Made by a program: the position numbers and the translations under genes | In this document: piece by piece, positions 30,655-41,189 of the stretch | Layout: each line of letters begins with the position of its first letter | How positions within the stretch are numbered: position 1 is the first letter of the stretch | Source of the DNA: Diploptera punctata | Lineage: Eukaryota > Arthropoda > Insecta > Blattodea > Blaberidae | Assembly (NCBI GenBank): GCA_030220185.1 | Contig: JASPKZ010001598.1 | Coordinates: 2,004,501-2,068,500, forward strand | Direction: 5' to 3' | DNA length: 64,000 nt | Notes under the pieces: generated by a model | Told to the model about the DNA's origin: nothing | The model's database searches: none | The model's input: only the letters and a program-made list of their open reading frames with translations

Positions 30655-31246
30655 GGCTCAAAACTCGGCTGGGTTAAGTATGAGGCTAGGAGGGATGAAG
30701 ATGTAAAATCTTCAATAAGATTTGTGCACAAGATACCTAGAATCCATACACTTAAATATTTTGTTACATTATCTTAAACAGTTCCATAAAAAGTGTGGGA
30801 TAAATTGGGTTAATTTAACATTATTGAGGTATGTCTTTAATACTTCCCTTAAAATGTCTAAATATCTACTAGATAATATTTTAATTATCTCAGGAATCAT
30901 TTAGAAAATAATTTATTGAAAAAGTATTAAATAAAATCAATGCATAGAGGTCATTTAATAACAAAGAATTAGGTAGAGAATAATTACGTAGTTGTTTTTC
31001 GTTACAAAGAGTTAAATAAAACTATGACAGAATTATCAAAAGTGTTTCATGACATTTTATTATATCTTCTTCTTCTTCCTTCCAAGTATTAGGCCAAGGC
31101 CTGTTACAATCCTATAGAAAATTCATTTTATTATATTAAACATAAAACTCCTCAATATTAAGTCATAAACAAATCACCAAATTACAAGCAACATAAAACA
31201 AAGGCAAATGACATAGAATAACAATAACCTATATTATTCCAGCAAC
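30655..31246. other. Unassigned intron sequence
   Basis: No supported feature. Confidence 0.4.
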
Positions 31247-31258
31247 TATTAAAATTAA

Positions 31259-31488
31259 TGTATTGACTTAGGCTTTCACAGCCGGAGTTGGTATTATGAT
31301 CTTGAATAAGATTTCCAGGCTGTTGGCCGTGGTCTTGAGGCTTGAAGTTCCCCGACGTTTTGCCAGAGACTGCGTCCGGCATCCTCAAGTAGTCTTGAGG
31401 ATGCCAGGCACAGTCTCTGTGAAACACTGGGGAACTTCCAGCCTCTAGACAATGGCTAACAGCCTAGAAATCTTATTCAAGATCATCA
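31259..31488. mobile_element. Fold-back element with hammerhead-like arms
   Basis: 230 bp bracketed by the 12-bp repeat TATTAAAATTAA (31247-31258 and 31489-31500). Homologous to 23728-23925. The arms contain GATGATCTTGAATAAGATTT. Confidence 0.75.
31354..31388 (-). ncRNA. Hammerhead-like motif, degenerate core
   Basis: TTGAGGA (31382-31388), one T, stem II GCCGGA/TCTGGC, AAA in place of GAA, stem III ACGT, C17. Confidence 0.45.
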
Positions 31489-31718
31489 TATTAAAATTAA
31501 GATTTTATAAATGACTATGAACAATAAATCCAAACCCTTTATATTTTTTTATATAAATCATCAGGACAACAAACCAAATTGAGCTTTTTGTCTTCTTGCA
31601 GGATAGATTTCCATTTCTATCATGGTGACCTTCCACCATTGAGTTTCCTCAACAATCCATCATCATCTCACCTCTTTTCATCTGACTTTATTTGCATAAT
31701 CTTCTTATCTCATTTTAT

Positions 31719-31978
31719 ATTTCAAGAGAAAAATATATGCTCAGACTGGGGTTTGAACCCAGTACCTTTGGCTTTCTATGCCAATGCTCTACCAACTGAG
31801 CTACCTGAGCACTCTAATCTAAATGCAAATTTTTCTCTTATACATTGTTAATTCCCGAGTGCCAAATGCTATGAACTGTTGCTCAATCATGCGAATGGCG
31901 GCGTCTTTTTTAAAAAGACTTTTATTGGGAATTTAAACATTACTTTATAAAGCCAGTAGAGCTTCTTTTGACGTTTTT
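31719..31978 (-). mobile_element. Single tRNA-like unit, 260 bp
   Basis: Bracketed by ATCTCATTTTAT / ATCTAATTTTAT (31707-31718 and 31979-31990, one mismatch). One complete minus unit. Its module (about 31738-31809) folds with acceptor GCTCAGG/TCTGAGC, D stem GCTC/GAGC, anticodon stem TTGGC/GCCAA with loop ATAGAAA, and T stem CTGGG/CCCAG. Confidence 0.8.
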
Positions 31979-32039
31979 ATCTAATTTTATGTTCATTCTT
32001 TGCAAGTGACCATCCCATTACAATCCAAGATTTAAATAA

Positions 32040-32250
32040 AAATTTTTTATACCGCACCTCATATGCTGTCTTGTAATTAAACTGAGTTCAAAATCTAGGT
32101 GGTTTCATCTTCAGTAATTTCACGACCAATGTTCTGTTGGCCAAAACATTATTAAACCGATTTAATTAAAAGACTGGATATGAGATGAGGTATCAAGAAT
32201 TTTAATTTAAATCTTAAATTAAACCTCATAGTGAGTTTTCCTATAACAGT
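32040..32250. mobile_element. Decayed PLE fold-back
   Basis: CCGCACCTCATATGCTGTC against GATATGAGATGAGG, with the outer end AACCTCATAGTGAGTTTTCC. The minus strand has CTGAAGATGAAACCACC but the second core half is GAACTC. Confidence 0.55.
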
Positions 32251-32498
32251 TTATTACAATCTACCTGTTTTTATTAAGGCTTTAATGGTTCCATATAATA
32301 TCATACATGAAATATAAACCCAAGGTGAAATCTCACTGATTTTCACCTATGAAGAATATCAATCTAAAATTTAATCCAAAGGAAAGTTGAACCAGATATT
32401 ATTTTCATTAATGTTTAAAGGAAGGGACAGTATGAGGTTTCATTTTAATTAATAATTGAGTTTGATTATGATACCTCACCTCATAATTGTAGATTTTT

Positions 32499-32539
32499 CG
32501 AAGACTAGTTTTGATACTTCTATGTATCGTCTTCAGCTC
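32499..32539 (-). ncRNA. Hammerhead ribozyme motif, G12 changed
   Basis: CTGAAGA (32530-32536), one C, stem II GATAC/GTATC, AAA for GAA, stem III palindrome ACTAGT, C17 at 32503, stem I TTC/GAG. Confidence 0.55.
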
Positions 32540-32596
32540 CATCTAACTGTGGAGGTTAGATGGAACTGAAGATGATGCACAGATGTATCGAAAATA

Positions 32597-32947
32597 ATAA
32601 AAATCAATTGAATCGTGAATTCTTCTTACCTCAATCTAAACGTTTAGAATTAACAGTTTGGGAAAAGATATACATTCAGAAAACCATCTAAGAACCATGA
32701 ATTTTGAGTTTCTGGATGAACAAAATTTGATTACAAAGTTCTTCAAATCAATACTAGATGGCAGTTTAGAAAATGACCGATGTGATGAAGAATCAACAGT
32801 CGTGACAACAGCTGAGGATGGGAGTGATGACTCTCGATACTGCAGTTCTGTGTTAAATAACATAGATATATGAGGTAAGAAGAATTCACGATTCAATTGA
32901 TTATTAAGAAAACTTCATAATGTAAAATTCTCAACATTAATATATGA
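32597..32947 (+). mobile_element. Penelope-like element (ACTGCAGT, GATAC core), nested
   Basis: Bracketed by ATCGAAAATA (32587-32596 and 32948-32957). The plus ORF (32658-32873) reads TMNFEFLDEQNLITKFFKSI, DGSLENDRCDEESTVVTTAE, then continues through the ribozyme and stops at the conserved ATATGAGG box. Confidence 0.85.
32808..32851 (+). ncRNA. Hammerhead motif with GAU in place of GAA
   Basis: Stem I ACAG/CTGT, CTGAGGA (32812-32818), one T, stem II GGGAGT/ACTCTC, GAT, stem III palindrome ACTGCAGT, U17. Position 14 is changed, as in the other copies of this subfamily. Confidence 0.65.
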
Positions 32948-32965
32948 ATCGAAAATAGTCTTCGA

Positions 32966-33161
32966 TAAAATAGATACATATAGACAAAAATGGAAGCAAC
33001 ACATAGACAGAATGAATGAAGATAGATATCCAAAACAAATAACAAAATACAAACCTAAAGGCACCCGAGATGTGGGCAGACCTAGAAAGAGATGGGCTGA
33101 AGTCGGAACGGGTCAACAGACCTAATCCCCATGAATGCAGATGATGATGATGATGATGATG
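32966..33161 (+). pseudogene. LINE 3' end with (GAT)n tail
   Basis: Bracketed by the 13-bp repeat AAATAGTCTTCGA (32953-32965 and 33162-33174). Reads WKQHIDRMNEDRYPKQITKY and GTRDVGRPRKRWAEVG. Confidence 0.85.
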
Positions 33162-33240
33162 AAATAGTCTTCGAAAAATCTACAATTATGAGGTGAGCTG
33201 TTAAAGTCTAACTCAATCACTCAATCATTAATTCAGATAT

Positions 33241-33649
33241 TATTTGCCCAAGATATTTATTTTGCAATCTTAAAGTACGAAGTTGTACCTCAGTAACCCA
33301 GAGGTTGTAGACATTTCAAACAGCCTTCTTGTAAGCACAAGGAAGAAAAAAAATTTTTTTTTCCCCCTTTATTTACCCTACAACATTGTATCTGCCATAT
33401 CGAGGTGTTAAACTTTATAGTCTCAAGTTGAGGTTGGTTTTAACTCCATTTGTCTTTGAGTTTAAAACTATGATCTACATTAAACTCTTGGCTCATAGTT
33501 TCAGTATCAGTTTACTTCCTTCTGAAGGCACTTTATTAACTTTTATATTGTTGGATGTTTCTTCAACAGCTCTCCGACTGCATGTGTCTAGTATTATTAA
33601 TTTTCAGCAGCTCATTCAACTGATTATGCCAGGAGGAGGGCCAACTACA
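33241..33649. other. Unassigned sequence
   Basis: Contains an open frame (33386-33676) that I do not recognise and do not consider supported. Confidence 0.35.
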
Positions 33650-34205
33650 CTGGTCAACATGATTTTTGTCTCATGAATACCAATAGTTGTACTTAATGCA
33701 GTTTTTTATCGTGTTTTCAAATATGTATTCGGAATTTCTCCATCACCCACAGTTTTTTTTTAATTTCAATTTCAATTAATGGATTTAAATAATTATTTTT
33801 TTAATAAACCTAGATTTCTTCCCGGAAAATCCTGGCACAGTGAGCGATGAGCACGGAGAACACTTTCATCAGGAGATTTCAGCTATGGAAAAGAGATATC
33901 AAGGCAAATGGAATCCTAATATGCTGGCCGATTATTGTTGGACCATCAAGAGAGATGCTCCACAGACGAGATATAGCAGAAAATCGTCATTTCTTACTTT
34001 CTAGGTGAGTCCGAATGTTCGAATATTATGTAGTTACGAATGTAGAAAATATTAAAGTGTTTGAAATTATAAATGCCTGTCTCTCGAAAACCTTGTGTGA
34101 TGGAGAAAAACCGATATCATATTTGAATTCAGGAGAAAAAATACTATCAGAATCACATATTTTTCTTTCTGAGACAAAAAAAAAGTTTCTTTTTTTGCTC
34201 AGTGC
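33650..34205 (+). repeat. Dispersed repeat R1 with coding remnant
   Basis: Second copy of 19635-20195. At 33812-34005 the plus strand reads LDFFPENPGTVSDEHGEHFH, QEISAMEKRYQGKWNPNMLA, DYCWTIKRDAPQTRYSRKSS, then a stop. This peptide resembles a short conserved sequence I associate with many arthropod repeats. I know no function for it. Confidence 0.6.
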
Positions 34206-34261
34206 TATCATACCTGCATATTGTCAGAAAAATATTTTTCACATTTGCAAGATTCTTTAAT

Positions 34262-34572
34262 ATGACCAGTCTCATGGGCTAATGGTCAGCATTTCTGACT
34301 ACCATTTATGAGGTCCTGGGTTCAATTCCGGTCAAACCATATGAATTTTTCCTTAAAGGGAATTATTTCTGTGGTTGCCCAGGATTTGGAATTTAAGTTA
34401 AGAACTCTCCTGGTGCTTCATTATCATTTATCACCCATCATAACATTGGGGTAACGTAACTCTGCCTTCTAGGTGCCCCAACTTCAGAAGTGGGTTACAA
34501 TTAAGCCAATGCCAAGAAATAACACCAGAAATGTCGAAATGATAACCTGGGGCATTGAATAAAAAAAAGATC
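34262..34572 (+). mobile_element. SINE family 5
   Basis: A possible tRNA-like head with B-box-like GGGTTCAATTCCGG. The body has GGGTTACAATTAAGCC and GATAACCTGGGGCATTG and an A8 tail. A headless copy is at 58787-58955. Confidence 0.65.
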
Positions 34573-34636
34573 TTTAGTATCATTTCTATGACCGATTGCA
34601 CATATCTTCCTACCAAGAGAAAATTGTATCAACTGT

Positions 34637-35132
34637 AATCTTAATATATAACAATTTTGTGTCACGTTGTTTGTCTGCAATGGAATCCTAAACTACTGAA
34701 CCGATTTTAATAACATTTTGCACACCGTGTGCAGTTTGATCCAACTTGAGACTTAGGGTAATTTATAACTAAATTTATAGTCGCATTGTTTTTTTTTGCA
34801 AATTATTTGTTTTAACAAAGAGTTATAATTATCTGTGAGTTCCATACGATTCTAACAGATGGCAGTGTAAGGTAATTTGGTAAGATAAATTGGTTTATTA
34901 TTTAACAAAGAGAGATCCAGATGGCTGTGCTTTTTGTTGCAACAGCAAATTTCAATTGAATTACAAATATTGATTATTTCATAATTTAAGTGTGTTCAGT
35001 GTTTATTTTATTTTCAATATTATTAATTTCGTGTGTAAGTATAAGTTTTAAGTAATCTGGCTGAAAGACAGCAACTTAATTAAAAATTTTAACGTATACC
35101 TTAGCCACAGCAACGCGTGGCCGGGACTTCTA
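34637..35132 (+). mobile_element. Helitron-like non-autonomous element
   Basis: Begins A|TCTTAATATATAAC and ends GGGACTTCTAG|T, consistent with TC...CTRR ends and A|T insertion. It contains CTAAACTACTGAACCGATTT and CAGCAACGCGTGGCCGGG, motifs I associate with short Helitron-like repeats of insects. No Rep/helicase. Confidence 0.45.
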
Positions 35133-35188
35133 GTATATATATATATACTTCTAGTATATACATTTAAAACCTCTTAAAAATTTAAAAA

Positions 35189-35223
<35 letters not shown>

Positions 35224-35262
35224 CATTTTTTTTAAATTTTTAAGAGGTTTTAAATGTATACA
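35133..35262. repeat. (TA)n hairpin
   Basis: A (TA)n tract between inverted arms TTTAAAACCTCTTAAAAATT and its complement. Confidence 0.8.
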
Positions 35263-35263
35263 A

Positions 35264-35400
35264 CATCTTCTTGTGCCCAATATTAAGTTTTGATTTTTTC
35301 CATTCATCTCTATCCTTCCAGTCACCATCCTGCAGTGCCCTATCCTTCATCAAATTCCCTCTATCCACCTTGCTTGTATTGGGATTTTTAGCATTGTTAA
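35264..35400 (-). pseudogene. LINE 3' end relic
   Basis: The minus strand reads ALQDGDWKDRDEWKKSKLNI, similar to EEGDWNDRDKWKLKTANL of the LINE at 35530-36610. Confidence 0.6.
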
Positions 35401-35529
35401 TTTAATCCAGCGTGCAGTGAGATGGCTACTGCATCAATCCCCAAACTGGAGGACCATTATTTTATTATGACATTATTATTTAAGTTACGTGATTTATATG
35501 TAACAACATATTAAAAGCAAAATTTCAAT

Positions 35530-36610
35530 AAAAAAACATATTTAACTGTGCTTCTGAGACTTGGACATATACAAAGAAAAAGTTGAGCAGAATTCAGGCC
35601 ACAGAAATGGAATTTCTGCACAGAATCACATATACACAAGAAGCGATATAATATTTTACATGTAAGGAGACGTTAGTAAAAATACAGAATAATTTAACAG
35701 AGGAATTCACAGTGAATAAAGGCCATAAGCAGGGATGCAGTTTGTCACCAATCCTTTTTAACATTTATTTAGACCAGGCTCTTAACTTGTGGTATAAAAA
35801 ATGTTCTGAAATGGGTACTCCTATAGGAGGAAAAGTAGTGCATTCATTGTTGTTTGCAGATGATGAAATAATTTTTCCAGGGGATGAAGATGATATGAAA
35901 TATATGATAAATAAATTAATGGAAGAATATAAAAAATGGGGACTGAATATAAATTTACAGAAAACAGAATATATGTGTTTGGGAAAGGATGTGGATGACC
36001 TCATACTTGAAACAGGGAAAATAAAAAAATGTGAATTTTTTAAATATCTTGGGTCAATAATTACAAGTTTCGGTACCTGTGAGAGAGATGTACAGGCTAA
36101 AATTGCAATGGCAAAAAATGCGACTAAGACATTACATGGAGTAATTTGGAACAAAAATATTACAAAGGAAACTAAAATGAAAATTTATAAGAGCATAATA
36201 CAGAATATTTTGTCATATGGAAGCGAAACTTGGTCTTTGACGGAATTACAAAAGAATAAAATTAGAACAGTTGAATTCGATTATTTTAGAAGAAGCCTCC
36301 AAAAAACAAGACAGGATAAAATAAGAAATTAATTCCTTTGGAGAGAAAGGAAGGTCACCACATCTGTTGTTAAGAGGATTGAAAATCAAACGCTTAAATG
36401 GTATGGCCATGTACAAAGAATGGAAAATGAAAGATGGCCAAAAAATATATAACAATGGTCACCCCCTGGAAGAAATAAACGTGGCAGACCAAGATGGAAA
36501 TGGAAAACCTACGTCAGAACAATAACGGAGGATAGGAATTTGGAAGAGGGAGATTGGAATGATAGAGATAAATGGAAACTGAAGACGGCAAACCTATAAG
36601 TGAGGGAAAG
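35530..36610 (+). pseudogene. LINE reverse transcriptase fragment
   Basis: A short RT tail (CASETWTYTKKKLSRIQATE) is joined to a second RT: KGHKQGCSLSPILFNIYLDQ, SLLFADDEIIFPGDEDD (catalytic FADD), FFKYLGSIITSFG, YGSETWSLTELQKNKIR. After a stop at 36332 the thumb continues LKWYGHVQRMENERWPKN and GRPRWKWKTYVRTITEDR. The first 130 bases seem to be a separate LINE fragment. Confidence 0.85.
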
Positions 36611-37213
36611 CCAAAGAAGAAGAAGGAGACGTTAAATATAGAAAAATTAACAATTGACTACACAAAGTGGTCTGCTAACACTCTAGCAACTGCATTATTT
36701 TTGGAACTAAATTCACTATATAGCAAAGCGATCAATTAAAAAATAGTAAGCCAATTAAGAAAAGTAAGATCAAGTTCATTAACCACCAAAATTGGACCAA
36801 TAGGAATGAGAGTTAACTTGAAGTGAAAATTTAAAATTACCCTAGCGGCTACAATTTTTTATTTTTCATAACAAAACTTGATATATGAAATTGAAATAAA
36901 ATGAGGAAAGTATTCTCAAAAATATCAGCCAAATGCGACCAGAGAAGTTGAGGTTTATGTGAAAGCCGGAATTTAAAAATTGTTCTAGTGGCCATGACAT
37001 TTATTTTTTCACAACGGAATTGCAAGTAACATATGAATAAGAAAAGTAAGATCGAGTTTGTTAATTAGTAAAATTGGACTAAATTAGACTTGCTGAAGAA
37101 TTCATCTTAATTTATGCAACTTCTGCATGACAAACTTTTATTTAGGACCTACTTTACATCTAAAATTGAAGAGCGCCTTTGAAAAAGGACGCAACTATCA
37201 GTTTCTATGAAGG
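36611..37213. other. Unassigned sequence
   Basis: Two diverged tandem-like paragraphs share TTGAGGTTTATGTGAAAGC/AAGTGAAAATTTAAAATTACC themes. No gene was recognised. Confidence 0.35.
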
Positions 37214-37225
37214 TGATTCTAAGGT

Positions 37226-37728
37226 ATATTTGAAGAGAAAAATTTTTGCCCAGACCGAGACTCGAACCCGGGATCTTTGGCTTTCTAGGCCAGTTCTCTA
37301 CCATCTGAACTATTGGGACGAGTTCCGATCTAGGCACAAATTTTTTCTTTTATATACGTTGTAATTCCCAGCACCAAATGCTATGAAGCCTTTGCTTCTA
37401 TCTTTATAAATGGCAGCTTCTTAGTTAAGAAGACATTTACCAGGAATTTAAATACTACCTTAACTTAAATTCCCGATAAATGTCTTCTTAACTAAGAAGC
37501 CACCATTTGTAAAGATAGAAGCTAAGGCTTCATAGCATTTGGTGCTGGGAATTACAATGTGTATAAGAGAAAAAATTGCGTCTAGATTGGATAGCTCAGA
37601 TGGTAGAGCACTGGCCTAGAAAGCCAAAGGTCCCGAGTTCGAGCCTCGGTCTGCGCGAGAATTTTTCTCTCTTCAAATATAATTTATCCTTCTGTGAGAA
37701 GTATTAAATTAATAATAAAAACATCAAT
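37226..37728. mobile_element. tRNA-like composite element, 503 bp
   Basis: Bracketed by the 12-bp repeat TGATTCTAAGGT (37214-37225 and 37729-37740). One minus unit and one plus unit meet near 37455 (ATACTACCTTAACTTAAATTC). Modules lie at about 37249-37321 (minus) and 37589-37658 (plus, loop CTAGAAA). Confidence 0.85.
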
Positions 37729-37915
37729 TGATTCTAAGGTGTTTAAATGAATAAAATATTCTCTATCGCCTCCAATATACCATCACTTACAGCTGACATC
37801 TCATACTGCTTGTCTCCTAAGGTGGAAAATTTAACCACACCTCAAGGATTTGCTAGGGCTTGTAGTGGAATCAATTTACCTTTACCTCCCTGTACACCTG
37901 CCATTTATATTCCAT

Positions 37916-38450
37916 AAAATTCTCTTACTTAGGAAGTGTATTTGCAGAGTATAAGAGTGACATTGATTCAAAATTACAAAAATATAATAAAATGAATGGG
38001 GTAATACGAAGACATTTTGGTAAACAGATGAGGACAGAGACAAAACTAAGATTACATAACGTCACATCAAAAGCTGCTCTAAAATACGGAAGTGAAATTT
38101 GGATTTTAAATAAAAGAAACTCTCATAAACTTCAAGTAAGCCAAATGCGCTTCTTACGATCATTGTTAGGAGTTAATAGACTGGATCACCAAAGGAACAC
38201 TACTATCAGAGGAAAACTTGGAGTAGCAAGTTTAAATGAAGATATCCAAAGATACCAACAAGAATGGAAAAATCATCTGAGAAGAATGGCAAGAAATAGA
38301 CTTCCAAAATTGGCATTCCAATATACCCCAACTGGACATAGGGACCAAGGAAGACCAAAACATCGGTGGAAAGATCAAGACCATCTTCGCTAGGTTTACC
38401 GTACAGGCCACATGGCCTAAAACGAATTTGTTCATGAGATGATGATGAAA
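37916..38450 (+). pseudogene. LINE RT C-terminal fragment
   Basis: Same family as 12234-12926. Reads MNGVIRRHFGKQMRTETKLR, ALKYGSEIWILNKRNSHKLQ, NEDIQRYQQEWKNHLRRMAR and GRPKHRWKDQDHLR to a stop at 38393, then a GATGATGATGA tail. Confidence 0.85.
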
Positions 38451-38529
38451 ATTCAAAATGCAATATCATATTAAGAATACTCTCAATTTTTAAGTACTTT
38501 AGGATAAAAAACAATTAAACATTTTTTCT

Positions 38530-38625
38530 TAAGGTAGAATATTTTTATCACTCACCTCATATTGTTCTTCTTATTTGATTATAAACTAGTTTCGGAACAT
38601 AGTTTCTGTTCCATTTTTTCTTATT
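38530..38625. mobile_element. PLE end relic
   Basis: CACTCACCTCATATTGTTC and, on the minus strand, GGAACAGAAACTATGTTCCG followed by AAACTAGTTT. The first core half is missing. Confidence 0.45.
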
Positions 38626-38759
38626 TTTTGTTCTTATTTGTTTTTTTGTTTGACCAGTATTTACAATAAAAATTATTTGTGTAATCAATTAAAATTAAGC
38701 AAACAGTTTTTGGCAGTTGAGGAAATTAACTCTTTCTCCTTACATTCAACAGCAGGTGA

Positions 38760-39020
38760 GACAATTTTGGACAGAAAAAGAAATGACTTAAGAAAAAGAC
38801 TTAAATATTTTTAATTTAACAAATAGAAATGACAACATGAGAAAAAACGGGTATGAACATGTTAAAAGAATGCCTAGAGATAGAATCCCTCAGCTGTTAT
38901 TAAAGTACAAACCAATAGGACATAGAAGTATTGGATGCCCATTTACTAGATGGGAAGATTCATTAAATCCCACTTGATGTGAAAACAGGTCAAAAGGCCT
39001 AATTTCATGAAGTAGAAGAA
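38760..39020 (+). pseudogene. LINE 3' end relic
   Basis: Reads NDNMRKNGYEHVKRMPRDRI, PQLLLKYKPIGHRSIGCPF and TRWEDSL, the family of 8941-10105. Confidence 0.65.
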
Positions 39021-39463
39021 AAGAGAAGTTAGAAGCGCGAGTACAATCTTTGGTGCAAAATGCCAATATGTGTAGAACTATAATTCTTAAAGAAAGAACA
39101 TAGGCTAAAATATCTCAAGATTGCTGGAGATGTCAGAAAAATTATTTATAAGATTTGGCATAATGCAAACACAGAATATGAAACTGAAATGAGTCATAAT
39201 TTTAATTCCCATCATAAGTTTCATGAACTACAGAATTTGATGATAAAATTGGTTGATATCTAACATTAGAGAGACGATATTGATGCGTTTTGCATTTCAA
39301 TATTTTGAAAGAAGATTTGAAAACTGAATGAAAAGTGGGCATTAAGTAACTACTGAAAAAATAGTGCTCTGTTTAAAAGAATATACTTAGGTCCAGTTTG
39401 ATGGACTAACTGTAATTTCAACAATCAATATTATGTGTTTTATTATACTGAGATTATACATAC

Positions 39464-39517
39464 AGGCAGACCTGGATCTCCTCGTTCACCTTTACTTCCT
39501 GGTTCACCTTGAGCTCC
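39464..39517 (-). CDS. Collagen exon, 18 codons
   Basis: GAQGEPGSKGERGDPGLP between TTTTCTAG and GTATGT. Six Gly-X-Y triplets in a 54-base phase-0 exon. About 12.4 kb from the next exon downstream (27109) and 6.9 kb from the one upstream (46424). Confidence 0.9.
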
Positions 39518-39600
39518 CTAGAAAAGAAAAAATAATTGTGTAAAATGATTTTCACGTTACTTACATAATACACTACAAACTAATTATATAAATATACATT

Positions 39601-39601
39601 T

Positions 39602-39639
<38 letters not shown>

Positions 39640-39655
39640 TAATAATAATAATAAT
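39601..39655. repeat. (AAT)n microsatellite
   Basis: About 18 trinucleotide units with one interruption. Confidence 0.95.
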
Positions 39656-39826
39656 ATTTACTTTTAACCCTACATAACATAACTTTTAATAATGAAATTT
39701 GATTGTAGGGGAAACTGAAATAATTAGAATATCTGGAGTTATTGAAACGTGCCAAATATACCTATTTATTTAATCTATGACAATGGTGTAAGAACTTTGC
39801 TGTTTTAAATAAGAATATATGTAAAC

Positions 39827-39972
39827 AATGGTAAAGAGAAAAATTTTTTCCTGATCTGGGAATCGAACTCCGAACCTTCAGCTTTCCATGCTGATGCTCT
39901 GACCACTTAGCTAATTCAGGCTATATTCCCATCCAAGCAAAAATAAAAAATTTTCTCTTTACCATTGTTTTA
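39827..39972. mobile_element. Small tRNA-like element with inverted ends
   Basis: Inverted ends ATGGTAAAGAGAAAAATTTT / AAAATTTTCTCTTTACCAT flank a minus-strand module (39856-39930) with anticodon arm TCAGC/GCTGA and loop ATGGAAA. Confidence 0.7.
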
Positions 39973-39978
39973 CAATAA

Positions 39979-40258
39979 GGGGCACGCCGTAGCGTAGTGG
40001 TTAAGGCACTGAGCTACAAGCCGGAGGGTCGAGGGTTCAAGTCCCGTTGGGGTCAGGATTTTTAAACTGACCCAAACCCTCTGGCGGCACTATGGCCCTG
40101 GGGTCAACTCAGCCTCTAACAGAAATGAGTACCAGACACCTGTTCTGGGGGTAAAGGCGGCCGTCATGCAGGGCTGACATCAAGTGCTGATTGTCTAGAA
40201 AAAGTGGGAGCCTTAACCTCCTACTACCCCAAGGGTCTCTTGAGGCCTGTTGTGGGTT
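39979..40258 (+). mobile_element. SINE family 2, full copy
   Basis: Head GGCACGCCGTAGCGTAGTGG, B box GGGTTCAAGTCCC, and the body as at 3827-4119. Confidence 0.85.
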
Positions 40259-40365
40259 CTAAAAAAAAAATTGTTTACAATAATTTAGTTGGGTTCATTA
40301 ATTTACTTATTTCTATCATAGTAATAGCTTAAGCTTCTCAACAATTTAATGAGTATATAATATAT

Positions 40366-40698
40366 ATTATATCTGAGTGGTTTAAGACATGATCCCTTGA
40401 TGCAGAGCTATAGCACTTTTGGAGGTTGAGTCTCCCATGAAGAAATATATTTTCTTGTTGAATTTCAGTATGGAACCAGTTCCTACCCAGTATCATGAAG
40501 GATTTGGGTAGATACAATGGTTAGTGGCTCCAGATTGAAAAAATCAGCTATAATGGCTGAGGAACCTGACATGCTGACCATGTCATCCCTGTGCTCGCTG
40601 GATGATTGCCCACCACTGGTATAAGCACATATGGAAGTGAGGGCAGCAGCTGGCTGGTAGGCAAAAGGCCTTCTAGGCCTGTCGGGCCAAGGAATTTG
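40366..40698 (+). mobile_element. SINE family 3, diverged copy
   Basis: The head (ATCTGAGTGGTTTAAGACAT) is decayed. The body has GAAATATATTTTCTTG and ends GGCCTGTCGGGCCAAGG. Confidence 0.75.
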
Positions 40699-40704
40699 AG
40701 TTAT

Positions 40705-40913
40705 TAAGTTATGTGGATAGGAAATAACACTATGAGGTTTTTTAATATTGTTTATTTTTTATTTCACTCACCTCATACTTCATAACTCCTAGCATATCCA
40801 GGGTTTCGTCACATCCTTTGTGACACAGCATTGAGAATGTCACAAAGGATGTGACGAAAGCCTGGGTATGCCAGGAGTTATGAAGTATGAGGTGAGTGAA
40901 ATAAAAAATAAAC
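40705..40913. mobile_element. Penelope-like fold-back, U3 ribozyme lineage
   Basis: 209 bp bracketed by the 12-bp repeat AATTTGAGTTAT (40693-40704 and 40914-40925). A palindrome centred near 40830 with outer boxes AACACTATGAGG and TATGAGGTGAGTG. Confidence 0.85.
40828..40871 (+). ncRNA. Hammerhead variant, TTGAGAA core
   Basis: Stem I GCA/TGC, TTGAGAA (40831-40837), one T, stem II GTCAC/GTGAC (perfect), GAA, stem III from ACCCGGGT (changed), A17. Confidence 0.6.
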
Positions 40914-40927
40914 AATTTGAGTTATGT

Positions 40928-40990
40928 TTAAGTAGTAGTATTATTCAAATGTTCTGAAGCTCTTGATTTGTCATCATTCGCTTGAATGGA
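40928..40990 (-). mobile_element. Retroelement 3' end with ACT-type tail
   Basis: Inverted copy of the end of 12947-13113 (GCGAATGATGACAAATCAAG). Confidence 0.55.
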
Positions 40991-41189
40991 TAATTAAATT
41001 AATGTTTAATGGATAATTAAAAACTGATTTCAAATAATCTACTTTAGCTAAACAAATAAATTGAAGAGGTTACTTACATCTCATCTCATATTTTGCTTTC
41101 TTGCTTGGAATATGTTTCGAAGGATATTTCATTCTTTCTACGTCAGTTTTTGTTACTTTATAGGCTATAAATATAATTATATAATATAT

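Larger units (their letters stand above)
32440..33240. mobile_element. Penelope-like fold-back (ACTAGT) carrying two nested insertions
   Basis: Outer arms 32440-32596 and 33162-33240. They enclose a second PLE (32597-32947) and a LINE end (32966-33161). The arms rejoin as GATGTATCGAAAATAGTC. Confidence 0.75.

Noticed and set aside
33386..33676. 96-residue open frame
   Set aside because: No domain, no repeat family support, no splice or start context. Its end overlaps repeat R1.
37865..37895. GVQGGK-like minus-strand reading followed by GTAAAT
   Set aside because: No pyrimidine tract before it, and the only AG boundary breaks the Gly-X-Y phase used by the other exons.
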